Notes: generated by a model not told the origin, from the sequence alone. Positions 12,137-23,462 are shown, numbered from the stretch's first letter. The stretch: DNA of 64,000 nt from Nicotiana tabacum (GCF_000715075.1 NC_134084.1:4528501-4592500); one strand, 5' to 3'. A program made the numbers and translations.

Positions 12137-14757
12137 TTGTTTTCTTTTCTTTGTCCAGTTCATGTATGTGTTAAAGGTCTGTCCGTATGGCCAAACGTCT
12201 GGTTTAGTTTGTGCTTTTGAATTGTATCAACTGTTGTTGTCCACCTCTGTGTTTGATCGAGTCTGTATTCTATTCACTGATAATGTGTATATGTGTATGA
12301 GATGTGCAATCAATTAAACTTTGAAATAGACTGATTAATTGATTCACCAGTACAACTTTTGCTTAGTCAGTACAATTTGAATTGTATGTTGATACTGTTA
12401 GAGTTCTGATCATGGCTTTCGATTGTATATGTTGTAATTAGTATAGTCGAGTCGATACACATCGTTAATAAGTTCAAAGCTTTGAATGATAATAATTTGA
12501 TTGGGTTTTCTGTTGAAATCCTACTTAAATCAAATTAGGAATTGAGTTTAACTACTTATAGTTATTGTACTTGAATCAGAAATTTAAGGGTCTTGGTCTG
12601 TAACTGCAGTCTGAATTGGGGGGCATGTGCACTTGTGCACAACATGTGCATAAAGGCCTTTGTTAAGATTAAAATAGTTTGACAGCATATGCTGTCAGAT
12701 TATATTCTTGCTGCCCATGTCTGCTTTTAGTTTAATAAGCTAATTAAAAGGGCTGTCAGGAATCTCATGGGAGGGGTTTCATACTTTAAAATTTTGAGTG
12801 GAAAAACAGCAAGAAAGATAGGGGGTTCTGATGTGTTTTAACAGGCTGTGAATAGCTGATGTTAGGCTATAAAAAAGGGGTACTCAGACTGATTTTGGGG
12901 ACTGAATTTGGAAAAGAAAAAGGCAGACAGATTTTTAGACTGAACTCAGATTTTTCGAGACTTGATTGTTAGATAGATACAGACACATACACAAGAGTGA
13001 AAAACACACAAAAAAATCAGAAACTGTTTCTTCCTATTTGTTGTTTGGGCTTCATTTGTTTTCGGCCTTTTCAATCAATTCTGATTCTTTGAAGTTCCAA
13101 TTGAGTTTATTGGTTGAGTGTTTTCATTGGTTTATTATTGGTTTTGGTCTGCCTGGAGTTCTGATTCTACTCCATTGTGTGTTGCTGTCATTTGGCTACT
13201 TTTTCTATCGGCTATAGTTGCATTCTTGCACTTAAGCCTGTTCTGCTGTTTTGTTCTGTTTGCTGCTGTTACTTTGTCTGCTGCTGTTACTTTGTGCCCT
13301 GCTGTTGCTGATTTTCCCCATCTCTTTCTTCTTCTCCTCTGCATTTTCAACATTCCAGGTACACATTTCGAGTCCCATATTGGTGTAACTGAAACAGTTT
13401 GAAAGCATGAAATGAAAGATGTTGAAGAAGTTTAAATATCTGTTGTAATACTCATGGTATATTGATGGGCTTGTATAATTGACTAGTTTGTAATTCAAAA
13501 GCAGGAAAGGATAGTTAATTGATACTTAACTGAGTTTTAGTCCTTTTTTTGTGTTTTGGTTTATAATTGTTTGTACAAAGTATGTAATTGTACAACCCAT
13601 AGAATGCATGGATAGTTGACATAGTGACCGACTAGATTCCTTTTCTGCTATAATATGCATAGGATAGAATACTTCTGACTTTATACAACGCAATTCTGTT
13701 TTTATTTTTAGTTTCTTTTATCGGGTCCCGTTAGGCAGTATGTAGGATCACGTTCGAATCCCATTAGTAACAATGTTTAGAAGTTATTTCCCTTAATCTA
13801 GCCCAAAAGAGTTTATTTAAATTCAACTCGAGAAATGTTTGGAGTAAGTGTAGTGTTCCATCAGCTTGTATGTAATTTTATCAAATTAAAAGCATGTTCC
13901 ACGAGGTATGGCATTCTTTATCTCGTAAATAACTAATCAGATGATTAACAGGATATCCGGAGTTTGGCCAAAAGCATGCAATTGAATTAGCGCATACTCT
14001 TTTCCTCTTTTCTATTTTTAGAGACAAACATAATAGAAATGTAGTCACTTTAGGATATCCCTTAAAAAATAATGAGATGAGCCTCGTCAAATAAAGATAC
14101 ACATTGTGGGGCCCTCAATAATTGATCATAATAAGCACATAGGATTTGGGATGGACTGTCTAGTAAAATTCACTCCTTCCCTAAAGATAATAACGTGTTA
14201 GGCTCTTTAGGCGCGACTTAATCAAATTACATTCTTAAATTCGGGTGCACATTGATGTGACCCAAATCCAAATCTCGACGGAGTTGAAATGTGTCGAACA
14301 ACTACGGGTGCATTGATTGTGACGTGGTTCGAGATGCATTTTCACGACGTTGCAATTCTATAAAAAAAATGATAATAATAAAAGCGGTTTAAACTTAATA
14401 AAGGCACGCGAGTCGTAACATGTATTTAAAAATCAGATATTTAGCCATTATAACAATTTAAGCGACCATGTTAGAACCACGGGATTCGAGGGTGCTTAAC
14501 ACCTTCCCTCGGGTCAACAGAATTCCTTACTTAGAATTTCTGGTTCGCAGACTTCATTTGGAAAAGTCGAAAATTTCCTCGATTTGGCATTCAAGATAAA
14601 CCGGTGACTTGGGACACCAAAAACCGAACATTTCCCAAGTGGCGACTCTGAATTGAATAAATAATCCCATTTCGAATATTGTCACTTAAATTGAAAAAAC
14701 TCCCTCGCACATCTTAACCCTTCGGGGCGGGCGCGCAAAAAGGAGGTGTGACAGCTC

Positions 14758-14775
14758 TGGTGACTCTGCTGGGGA
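14758..14775 (+). other. Primer binding site of element C (tRNA-Arg type)
   Basis: TGGTGACTCTGCTGGGGA begins four bases after the LTR end. It matches the primer site of element B at 16 of 18 positions. This is the tRNA-Arg-type site associated with Ogre-like elements. Confidence 0.85.
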
Positions 14776-15834
14776 CTATAACAATTGTTAGACCCAGAAC
14801 CACTGGTTCAGGGTTAAGAATTCGAGCTTAGAATAATTGTTATTATTTGGCTTTATTTATTATCTGATTTTATTACATGTTTTAACTCAAGATGCTTTTA
14901 CCGTTTTGATATTATTTGAACTGTATATAAACTGTGCCGAAGCCCTTCTCTTCTTACCTCCGGGGAGAAGCTCGCTGGTCGAGACTCCCTATTCTGTTAG
15001 TGTCAATACCTAAAATAAGAAAGAGGCCGGACAAGTTACAAAGCTGGACGATCTCGCGGGTCCCCGGTACGTAGCCCCCTCCTCGACTCGAGTTGTCCGC
15101 TCGGGTACACAGTCTAGAACATATACCCCAGGTTAAAAACCTAGTATAACGAAACTTCATGCCGGATTCCTAGTAGGAACGTTTATTTGCATCATGTTGC
15201 ATTTTACATAGGGGACTCAACACAGGGGTTGGGTCCGTCTAAGACAGGCAACCTGAAATGAAAAGACCATCCCGCTGCATCCCGTTTGTTTTGCGCATTT
15301 ATTTGCTTCGGATCTGCGTGTTGACCGGTTCCTAAAAAAAAGGGGAAAACTTAAAAAAAGGAAGGAAAAATAGCAGTGTAGGGAGATAAGTACTTACTTT
15401 GAAAAATAAAACCAATGTCCAAGTAATGTCAAAACCTCACCGGTATTTTCTAAGAAAAAATAAAATTTGTCTTTTTGTTTGATTTATTAAAAATCCAAAA
15501 AATGCTATTTAGCAATCCTTAAGAATATTTTCTTTATCTCTTTTTTTGAAAGAAAAAAAAAACAAAAAAATAATAATAATATATAAAAATTAAAAAAAAA
15601 ACAAAAAAAAAACAAACAAACATATTCTTGCTTTCTGGGTTTAATTGATTTTCTCTATTTTTGATCCCACCGAACTACGCCGGTTTGATTCTCACACGGT
15701 GTGAGATACGTAGGCAACTCTCATCGGGTCCAACCTCCCATTTTGCAAAAAAAAAATCTCTTAAAAAAAAGGATCTAGATAATTTTTAATTTTTGAGTCT
15801 AATAAAGGTTTTTTTTAATAATCACCCTAAATAA
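14776..15834 (+). other. 5' leader of element C
   Basis: Non-coding leader before ORF1. It has an AC/AT-rich low-complexity patch (about 15540-15625, runs of A with interspersed C and TAA) and the first copy of a two-hairpin motif at 15672-15735. Just before ORF1 the sequence TGTGCAG|G (15836-15843) resembles a splice acceptor. I see no gene. Confidence 0.7.
15672..15735 (+). other. Two-hairpin RNA-like motif, copy 1 (before ORF1 of C)
   Basis: Outer stem CTACGC (15675-15680) with ACGTAG (15708-15713), one mismatch. Internal loop ends in TGAT. Inner stem TCTCACA (15690-15696) with TGTGAGA (15700-15706). Second hairpin ACTC (15717-15720), loop TCATC, GGGT (15726-15729). Three further copies have the same architecture. 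Confidence 0.65.
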
Positions 15835-17891
15835 ATGTGCAGGATGAGCACAATGCAAAATGAACACTTTTCGATAATGACTAAAATCCCTGTCAAGTTG
15901 CGGCTATGGTGGAATGATCCAGGTGTTGAAGGACAAGATGAGGTCAAGAAATATCTGAAAGGTCTCACGGGTTTACTGGAAATCCTGCCTCGAGGGGATA
16001 TCATAAGAGCTTTGGTCACCTACTGGGACCCGACGCACAATGTTTTCCACTCCTCCGATTTTGAACTCACCCCGACTCTGGAAGAAATGGCTAGGTACAT
16101 CAGAAATGCTGAACTTCCATTAAAGCAAAAATAGCTGGTCGCCCCAAGGGTCGTCACGGTGCATCAGTTCTTAGATTCACTAAAGATACCCAGGACGGTC
16201 CACAACCCGGATCTGGATGCCGATTTTTGTACTCCATGCTTCATATATGACAGGTACGATCATGAAGGAGGATTCAACAATCCGATCAACAAACTGTGTA
16301 GCAAAGGTATTCGTCAGAAGTGGGACAAGCACAGACGGGTAGCTTTCATGATGATGTTTTTGGGCCTTCTGATATTTCCGAGGAAAGACGGGAATATTGA
16401 TCTGAAAATATCTGGGGTAGTCAGTACTTTGCTCACTCAAAACAATAGCGCTCTCGCGCCTATGATAGTATCTGATATCTTTCGAGCTCTCACAGCCTGC
16501 AAAGCCGGGGGGAATTTCTTCGAAGGTTGTAACTTGCTGCTACAAATGTGGATGACTGAACACCTTTGCCATCGTTCCGAGCTCTTGAGCCATGGTTCCT
16601 CGGAGAAAACTTACATAGAAGAATTTTACATGAGAACCAAAGAGATCAGTCTGCCCAAAAGAGTTATGGGATGGACCTCATTCTTTCAAGCTCTTAGTGC
16701 CAGCCAAATACAGTGGACACTGGGATGGTTGCCTGTTGACGAAGTCATATATATGCCAGCAACTAGAACTCATTTCTTACTAATGGGGCTTAAGAGCATT
16801 CAACCTTACGCGCCCTGCCGAGTTTTGAGACAGCTCGGAAGATGCCAGACAGTACCGCATGAGGAAGATCTTAGCGCTCAAACAATTGAGATAAGTCCTG
16901 ACGGACAGTTTCCAGAAGCGAAAATTCGCCAGATCTGGAGTGAGTGTCAATATTTGAAATCAGATACTTGCGTGCGGGATCGAGCCAAAGGTGAGACGGC
17001 GCCAGGTTACCTTGCATGGTATAGAAGGGAACTCGAGCATGAAAGGCCGGCTAAAAGAACCCACATCCTGAATTTCGCCGAGTCGTCGCAAAAGCAGTGG
17101 GATTGGTTGGCAAAAGAAAGAGGCTATTGTACCGAAATCAGCAGGTTGAAGCAACAAGTGGAAAGCCTGAAATATGAGCACAACGTGCAAGTTGCTACCG
17201 ATCTGGGAGAGCGGAACAGGTTGATTCAGGAAAACGAAATGCTTAGAGCCCAGATCAAACAAATAAGGATGGATGCGGATAAACAGCCAAGGCGTCGATC
17301 AGACGAGCAGTTGATAAAAGGCTAAAGAGTGAAGTCAGGGAATGGCAAGAGGGTTTAGAGAAATCTAAAAACGTCATAGCAGAGCTCAGGGCACAGTGGG
17401 ATACAAGAGCAGATAAGCATCGCCGATACTTGAATCAATTGGAAGGCGACCACAAGAAAACTGTTGCTAAAATGAAGAGAGAGATGGCTACACTGGAGAT
17501 CAAAGCAGCTAATCAGGCCAAGGATTTCCAAATTGAGAGCAGATACTGTTACGACATATTAAGCCAGATGAAACTAGAAGTGCGGCGACTAAAGAATCAG
17601 CATATACAGGATTCTCAGATATTCAAGACGTGCAGTGATCAGATAAGTTGCCTACTCATAGAGAAAAAACAGACCAGAGATAGGATCAGGGCCATTGCCC
17701 ACGCCATCATCAGACGGTGTTTACGGTGTGAGAACATGACCAGCATTACCGTTCTCTCAGCAGTGACAGGTTATGTCAAGCAGACCATGCACGAGTTGGA
17801 GCAACTTGAAAGGGATCTCACACCTAGGACCGCGGCGAGGCCGAATGATGCCCCGCGGGCACCAATGTTCAAAACTATAATGTACTCATAA
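15835..17891 (+). pseudogene. ORF1 of element C (extra ORF upstream of gag), lightly broken
   Basis: About 685 codons run from ATG 15835 (or 15844) to the TAA at 17889. Breaks are a single in-frame TAG at 16132 and a frameshift near 17300. The N-terminal part (PRGDIIRALVTYWDPTHNVF, TPTLEEMARYI) recalls the plant mobile domain family found in plant transposons; this is recognition by pattern only. The middle region is mixed alpha-helical. The C-terminal 300 residues are rich in Lys, Arg, Glu and Gln with heptad-like spacing (coiled coil). Ogre elements are defined partly by such an ORF between the 5' LTR and gag; its function is unknown. Element B has a more decayed homologue. It could instead be expressed from a spliced RNA, given the acceptor-like sequence at its start. 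Confidence 0.85.
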
Positions 17892-18293
17892 GTCAAGCAT
17901 CTTCTGCCTGTTTTTCCCATCAGTTTGTTTTAGTCTATTTGAATCTAGGTTTATTTTCAAAGTTTGCTCTTTCTTCTACAAAATGTAGTTTGCAATAGAC
18001 CGTTTTCAACAATAAAAAGGTTGCTTCTTTTACGCTCATTTGTGTTTTTGAACTACGTAATGATCTGATTCACATGGCATCGTGATACGTAGGAAATCCT
18101 CATCGGATCCGGTCGCGGTTTAACCAAAGAGAAAAAATTGAAAAAAAGGGGGAAAATAATAAAAAGCCTAAAAGAATGCCGGAATGACACATGCTTTCGT
18201 CACAAACATGTAGGAATCCATTTAACTGTATAGGTGCATCATGCCCCAACGTGAGATTGCTTATCTGTTATTTGATTCGAATTAACCGTTCGT
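17892..18293 (+). other. Spacer between ORF1 and gag of element C
   Basis: Non-coding, T-rich at the start, then the second two-hairpin motif (18050-18113), an A-rich run, and a pyrimidine-rich stretch leading to an acceptor-like TTCCTTCCAG at about 18306-18315. I see no gene. Confidence 0.65.
18050..18113 (+). other. Two-hairpin RNA-like motif, copy 2 (between ORF1 and gag of C)
   Basis: Outer stem CTACGT (18053-18058) with ACGTAG (18087-18092). Inner stem TCAC (18070-18073) with GTGA (18082-18085). Second hairpin ATCC (18096-18099), loop TCATC, GGAT (18105-18108). The tail reads CCGGTC. Confidence 0.65.
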
Positions 18294-20054
18294 TTGTCAT
18301 TGAGTTCCTTCCAGGTTTTTGGAAAAGGTGGTTGGTTTGGTAAAAGCTTGGCCTCGCACCCGTATTTCATGAGATCGAAAGGGAGTGTTCAATTACCTAT
18401 TGTTAAGACAGGAGGCAGTGCTCACACTTACTTCACAAGGTCAAAAGGAAGTGTAGAAATGTCTTCAGAGATTCCATTGCCATCAATCCCTGTTTCCGAG
18501 GAAAGTTCTATCTCGGCCGTCCTCACGCCCGAATCCGCAACTGCGGAGGAAAATAGAATCTTGCGGCTTCGCATGCTGGAAATGCTTGATGACTGGAATA
18601 ATGGAAAAGAGCCACCAAGCATCATCCCTGGATTCCCTGAGTTATTCTCCAGGACAAGCGGGACTTCTAATGTCCCCATAAGTTATCCTGCTACCCCATT
18701 CGGATACCCAGCCATTTCAGCCTTCTCTGCTGGATCGCCCTCTGAATCTCATCCTCGAGTGTCAACGACGGATGTAAACACAAATATCTTTACTGCACCA
18801 CCTTGCCCGATCACGGCACAACCTGCTTCATACAAGCCGACTTTTGACTCGTCCTCATTTACATTCCAAGCCCCATATTTCTCGATGGAACCAACTAGGT
18901 TCGCTACCAGCACTAATCCTCCACAGCCTCAGTGCGAGATTGCACCTGGGCAGGATCAGAACCCCAGAATTGCGGAACAAAATGAGATGGCCAAAAGAAT
19001 GAGAAGCATTGAACAGAGTTTGAAGAATATGCAAGGTTTGAGCGGACAGAAGAGCGTCTCTTACGCCGACCTATGCATGTTCCCTCACATACACCTACCA
19101 GTGGGTTTCAAGACCCCAAAGTTTGAGAAGTACGACGGGCACGGTGACCTCATTGCTCACCTCAAGAAATATTGCAACCAATTAAGGGGAGCCGGCGGAA
19201 AAGAGGAATTGCTAATGGCATATTTCGGGGAAAGTCTGGTAGGAATAGCCTCGGAATGGTACATGGACCAGGACATGTCCCGATGGCATGTATGGGATGA
19301 TCTCGCTAGAGATTTTGTGAGACAATTCCAGTATAACATCGACATCGCACCAGACCGAAATTCTCTGTCGAACTTGAAAAAGAAACCTTCAGAAAGCTTC
19401 AGAGAGTATGCTATTAAGTGGCGCGAGCAGGCGTCGAGGGTGAAGCCTCTCATGGATGAGGTGGAAATGGTCACTACTTTTCTCCAGGCTCAAGAGTCTG
19501 ACTATTTCCAAAACATGATGTCAGCCATGGGAAAGCCGTTTGTAGAAGCAATTAAGATTGGAGAGATGGTGGAGAATGGTCCGAAAACAGGTAGGATTTT
19601 GAGTCAAGCAGCCATAAGGGCGACCTCCCAAGCCGTCCAAAGCGGGTCCGGAGGAATGGCAAGAGGGAAGAAAAAGGAAGAAACAGCCATGGCAACCTCA
19701 GAAGCAAGGAAATATCGTAACCCCAGGCCCCGTTTTCCGGAAAGAACCTCACAACACTACTACCCCCACTCAAATGCGGCATATCCTCCTCAGCCCTACA
19801 TGATCATGAACGCCCAGCCTTATGTCCATCTGCCGCACCAAGCCAACAGAGGCCAAGCTCCACCTCCGAGAAATCAGCCTCCTTATCGCAACCACTATAA
19901 CCCACAACCTCCGCAAAATAACTTCCGTCCTCAAGAGCCACCTAGGAGGAGGACTTTCACCCCTATTGGTGAGCCATACTCTACTTTGTTCCCGAAGCTA
20001 GTTCAGTTGGGTCTCCTGCAGCCAGTCCCCCAGACAAGGCACAACCCGGCATAA
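18294..20054 (+). pseudogene. gag: gag of element C
   Basis: The open frame has no ATG at its head; the first in-frame ATG is at 18369. The frame opens just around an acceptor-like CCTTCCAG (about 18308-18315), so the start may be created by splicing. Residues about 1-60 hold a twice-repeated motif: YFMRSKGSVQ then YFTRSKGSVE. A Ser/Pro/Thr-rich middle follows, then a short coiled coil (MAKRMRSIEQSLKNMQ). The capsid domain (PKFEKYDGHGDLIAHLKKYCNQL, WYMDQDMSRWHVWDDL, FREYAIKWREQASRV) spans roughly residues 260-450. A Pro/Gln/Asn-rich tail ends the frame. It stops at TAA 20052-20054, but the next 31 codons, including a zinc-knuckle-like segment, continue in the same frame into protease. The stop therefore splits one gag-pro ORF. 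Confidence 0.88.
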
Positions 20055-21950
20055 CCTTCTTACAAATCCGGTGTCAGATGCGCCTATTATTCAGGGGCCG
20101 AGGGGCACGATACAAATGACTGTTGGTCGTTGAGAAGAGTGGTCGAGAATTTAATAGAGCAAGGGAAAATAGTGCTAAGGGACGAGGAGTTCCCAAATGT
20201 GACTAACAATCCATTACCTGCTTACAATAATGGGCCGCTGATCGGAATGATTTGCGAAGACAAAGAATTTGACCCTGCTTTGAAAGCTATAATTGCCATT
20301 GTTGACGCGGAGAAAAAGCCTGAAACAACCCAGGAATCAGAAAAAAGGGAAAAGGCCGGTACTGTAAAGTGCGAATCCGAAAAGAAGGTAGAGAAGAAGG
20401 CGATGCCTATGAAGAATGGAGTTCTTTACATCCCACGAGGACGAGCAGAAAAGACGCAGAGCTTTGAAGTCAAAAGGGCAAAGCCTATGTACGTACCAAA
20501 GGGGGCCTATGTGGTCCGGGGGACGATTCAACCACCTCGGCTGAATGAGCCAGTGGTTATCGGACGCGTGCCACAAAAGCCGATGACCAACCCATCCACG
20601 GTGCCGTGGAATTATCAAAGGACGTTGGTAACGTACAAAGGTAAAGAAGTCACGGGAGAACTTCCAGAAAATACTTTCATTGGAAGGTATTCAAATACCC
20701 AAGAGCTGAACGACGCCACACGGAGACGCTTCCCACCAAAGAAGCCTGTAAGCGTTGAGGAAGCGGAATTTTTCTTCCGACAAATGAAAATGCCAGACTA
20801 CGAGGTAGTAGATCAACTGCACAAGTGCCCTGAGCAAGTGTTCATGCTATCCCTGCTAATGAGGTCAACCGAGCATCAAAAGATCTTACTCAAGACTTTG
20901 AATGAAGCATACGTACCAGTAGAAACCTCAGTTGAACAACTTGAGCGAATGACAGAAAGGTTCTTCGCCGTTAACCAAATCTCTTTCAGCAAGAACGATT
21001 TACCTCCAGAGGGAGCGACACACAACAAGGCCTTGCATCTAACAGTTAAATGCGAGGACTACTACGTCAAGTGGGTAATGTTGGATGGGGGTTCAGGTGT
21101 TGACATTTGCCCGCTCTCCACGCTACAAAGAATGGAAATTGGGATCGGAAGAATCCAACCCAATAATGTCTGCATAAGGGCTTTCGATGGCATCAAGAGA
21201 GATACCATGGGGGAAATAGACCTGTTGTTGGTCATAGGACCAGTCGAGTTTGAAGTAACCTTCCAGGTGCTCGACATGGATACATCCTACAATTTTCTCC
21301 TCGGCAGACCTTGGATTCATACGGCAGGAGCTGTGCCTTCCACTCTTCACCAGATGGTGAAGTTTGAGTACGAAGATCGAGATATCGTGGTCCATGGAGA
21401 AGACGAGCATGCTATTTATCGGGACCCGTCCATCCCATATCTTGAACCAAGAGAAGGGAGCGAACACACGGTCTATCAAGCTTTCGAGATTGTACTAGCA
21501 GAGCAGCATGAAGAGGGAATACCTTTCCCTTATCCTTTCTTGTCTAACGCCTCGGTTATGGTGGCCAAGGAGATGATCCGGCACGGATTTAGGCCAGGGA
21601 AAGGGCTTGGACAAACCCTGCAGGGAATAACAGAACCCGTCACCTTGCCAACCACCAAGAAACCTTTTAGACTAGGTTTCCAACCCACTCCAGGAGATGA
21701 AGAGTGGGCAAAGAAAAGAAAAAATGAGGGTTGGAAATTACCTCGACCATTGCCGGATTTATATGAAACTTTCATCAGGCCAAGGTACACCGAAGAAGAA
21801 GACGATGAGGTCTTCACGGCAAAGGAAATCGAGGAGATATGTGGGGCAATGAGAAAAATGCTCTACGAGACTCACATGGTTCAACCAGGTGAAGGCACAA
21901 GCACTGCTGAGATGCTGTACGTGGGGCCAAACGCAAAACTTCGAAACTAG
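20055..21950 (+). CDS. pro: Protease region of element C, with zinc-knuckle-like start and G-patch-like end
   Basis: This continues the gag frame after the single TAA at 20052. It begins with a knuckle-like CAYYSGAEGHDTNDCW (about 20079-20126), in which the usual His at the fourth place is Tyr. A Lys/Glu-rich linker follows, then a retropepsin-like aspartic protease centred on MLDGGSGVDICPL (catalytic Asp near 21084) with the hydrophobic FNFLLGRPWIH-type block near 21290-21320. A G-patch-like segment (GFRPGKGLGQTLQGI, about 21578-21625) lies C-terminal, followed by an acidic tail ending LYVGPNAKLRN. The open frame of about 630 codons has no other stop. The protease would cleave the Gag-Pol polyprotein in virus-like particles. 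Confidence 0.85.
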   Translation, partial: PSYKSGVRCAYYSGAEGHDTNDCWSLRRVVENLIEQGKIVLRDEEFPNVTNNPLPAYNNGPLIGMICEDKEFDPALKAIIAIVDAEKKPETTQESEKREKAGTVKCESEKKVEKKAMPMKNGVLYIPRGRAEKTQSFEVKRAKPMYVPKGAYVVRGTIQPPRLNEPVVIGRVPQKPMTNPSTVPWNYQRTLVTYKGKEVTGELPENTFIGRYSNTQELNDATRRRFPPKKPVSVEEAEFFFRQMKMPDYEVVDQLHKCPEQVFMLSLLMRSTEHQKILLKTLNEAYVPVETSVEQLERMTERFFAVNQISFSKNDLPPEGATHNKALHLTVKCEDYYVKWVMLDGGSGVDICPLSTLQRMEIGIGRIQPNNVCIRAFDGIKRDTMGEIDLLLVIGPVEFEVTFQVLDMDTSYNFLLGRPWIHTAGAVPSTLHQMVKFEYEDRDIVVHGEDEHAIYRDPSIPYLEPREGSEHTVYQAFEIVLAEQHEEGIPFPYPFLSNASVMVAKEMIRHGFRPGKGLGQTLQGITEPVTLPTTKKPFRLGFQPTPGDEEWAKKRKNEGWKLPRPLPDLYETFIRPRYTEEEDDEVFTAKEIEEICGAMRKMLYETHMVQPGEGTSTAEMLYVGPNAKLRN

Positions 21951-22197
21951 GAGGCCACGCCGTTCCCGACTAGACGGAAGTCCGGGTAGACCTGTCCTGC
22001 CACCTTTCCTGTGTCACAAGTTATCTCCGGGACATAACTTGAACGTTTTATTCCTTTCAATTGTTTTTTTGAATTCCTAAGTTGTAAACATTGTTGTCTT
22101 CCAACTTCCCAAAGAAAATAAAAGAAAATCATCATTGCTTTCCCATTTTTTCTTTTGTTCTGATTTTTGTTATTTTTCCTTTTATCTTTCCTTTCAG
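21951..22197 (+). other. Probable intron between protease and RT of element C
   Basis: Multiple stops in all frames separate protease from pol. The segment is T-rich and ends in a long pyrimidine tract and CTTTCAG (22191-22197), a strong plant 3' splice-site pattern. A possible donor is CAG|GTGAAG at 21886-21894. Ogre elements are known for a spliced intron at exactly this place; its use here is inferred. Element B has a similar T-rich gap at 49903-50200. Confidence 0.6.
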
Positions 22198-23462
22198 TTA
22201 TAATAATGTGGCTTTAAATATGACATGCTTGCGGACTTCACGCCCAGATCACAACGAGCTATTTAATTGTGAATTAATGAACCCAGAACCAGAATATGAT
22301 GAAGAAGAGGCTTTTAGGGAAATAAACCGAGAGTTGGAACATTTTGAGAATAAACTTAAGCCAAATCTGAATGACACCGAACCGGTTAATTTAGGAACTC
22401 CTGAAGAAATTCGGTAGACCAAAATAAGCATTCACACGGACAAGAAAACGTGAGATGCGATAATTCAACTTCTTTTTGAATTTAAAGATGTGTTTGCTTG
22501 GTCATACGATGACATGCCGGGATTAGGTGTCGATCTAGTGGTTCATAAATTGCCAATTCACCCTGATTATCCTCCAGTTCAACAAAAGCAACGAAAGTTC
22601 AAAACTGAGGTCAGTGATAAGATTAAAGAGGAGATCATCAAACAACTGAAAATGGGAGTGATTCGGGTAGTCCAGTATACAACATGGTTGGCGAATGTGG
22701 TTCCAGTACCGAAAAAGGACGGGAAAACTCGGGTATGTGTAGATTACCGAGATTTGAATAGAGCAAGTCCCAAAGATAATTTCCCACTACCCAACATCCA
22801 CATCCTCGTTGATAATTGCGCCAAACACGAGATACAGTCTTTCGTAGATTTTTACGCTGGGTATCATCAGGTATTGATGGATGAAGAAGACGCCCTTGAA
22901 AACTGCCTTCACCACGCCTTGGGGCACCTACTGTTATCGGGTCATGCCATTTGGTCTGAAGAATGCTGGGGCTACTTACATGAGGGCCATGACCGCCATT
23001 TTTCATGACATGATGCATCAAGAAATAGAGGTGTACGTGGACGACGTGATAGTCAAGTCCAGGACGCAGGATAATCACATCCAAGACTTGAGAAAGTTCT
23101 TTGAGAGACTGAGGAAGTATGACTTGAAGCTGAACCCAGCCAAATGTGCTTTCGGAGTTCCGTCGGGCAAACTTTTGGGCTTCATCGTAAGCAGGAGAGG
23201 TATCGAACTAGATCCAACTAAGATAAAATCCATCAGAGATCTACCTCCCCCGAGAACGAAGAAAGACGTGATGAGTTTGTTGGGCAGGTTGAACTACATC
23301 AGTCGATTTATTGCCCAGCTGACAAGCATGTGTGAGCCCATATTCAAGCTGTTAAGGAAAGATGCGGCGATCAAATGGACGGCTGAGTGTCAAGAAGCCT
23401 TTGATAAAGTCAAAGAATACCTTTTGAATCCCCCAGTTTTGGTCCCGCCAGAGCCAGGGTGA
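22198..23462 (+). pseudogene. pol: Reverse transcriptase region of element C
   Basis: The reading starts near MTCLRTSRPDHNE (about 22219) with an acidic lead-in. The RT domain follows: FAWSYDDMPGLG, VPVPKKDGKTRVCVDYRDLN, SFVDFYAGYHQ (first catalytic Asp kept), MPFGLKNAGATY, and EVYVDDVIVKS with the YVDD catalytic box. The connection region includes MSLLGRLNYISRFIAQL. Breaks: TAG at 22415, TGA near 22451, a frameshift around 22885-22905, and TGA at 23460. All key motifs of a Ty3/gypsy RT are present, so the copy is recently inactivated rather than ancient. It would synthesise cDNA from the element RNA primed by tRNA. Confidence 0.9.

Larger units (their letters stand above)
11006..14753 (+). 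repeat. 5' LTR of giant Tat/Ogre-like element C
   Basis: It starts TGTGAGCACG and ends GTGTGACA, and matches 43212-46956 over its full 3.75 kb. About 2% of bases differ in a 320-bp stretch compared by eye (12470-12790). The flanks share ACAC (11002-11005 and 46957-46960), a 4-bp target duplication or a decayed 5-bp one. Contents in order: CCGTTGATC dyads near 11395 and 11529, a TATA box at 11580, a strong hairpin at 12019-12065, a perfect splice-donor sequence at 12131, a possible acceptor at 13358, and the conserved GGTGCTTAACACCTTCCC block near 14490. Short open frames inside are not convincing genes. Confidence 0.95.

Noticed and set aside
13118..13402. Leu/Phe-rich ORFs within LTR C (also 45324-45608)
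   Set aside because: They are conserved only because the two LTRs are copies; composition follows the T-rich tract upstream of the acceptor-like site, and no domain is visible.
13730..13765. Fifth copy of the two-hairpin motif, or a tRNA B-box (GTTCGAATCC)
   Set aside because: GTATGTAGG and a GGAT/ATCC hairpin are present but the upstream CTACRT arm is missing, and no tRNA cloverleaf can be drawn around it.
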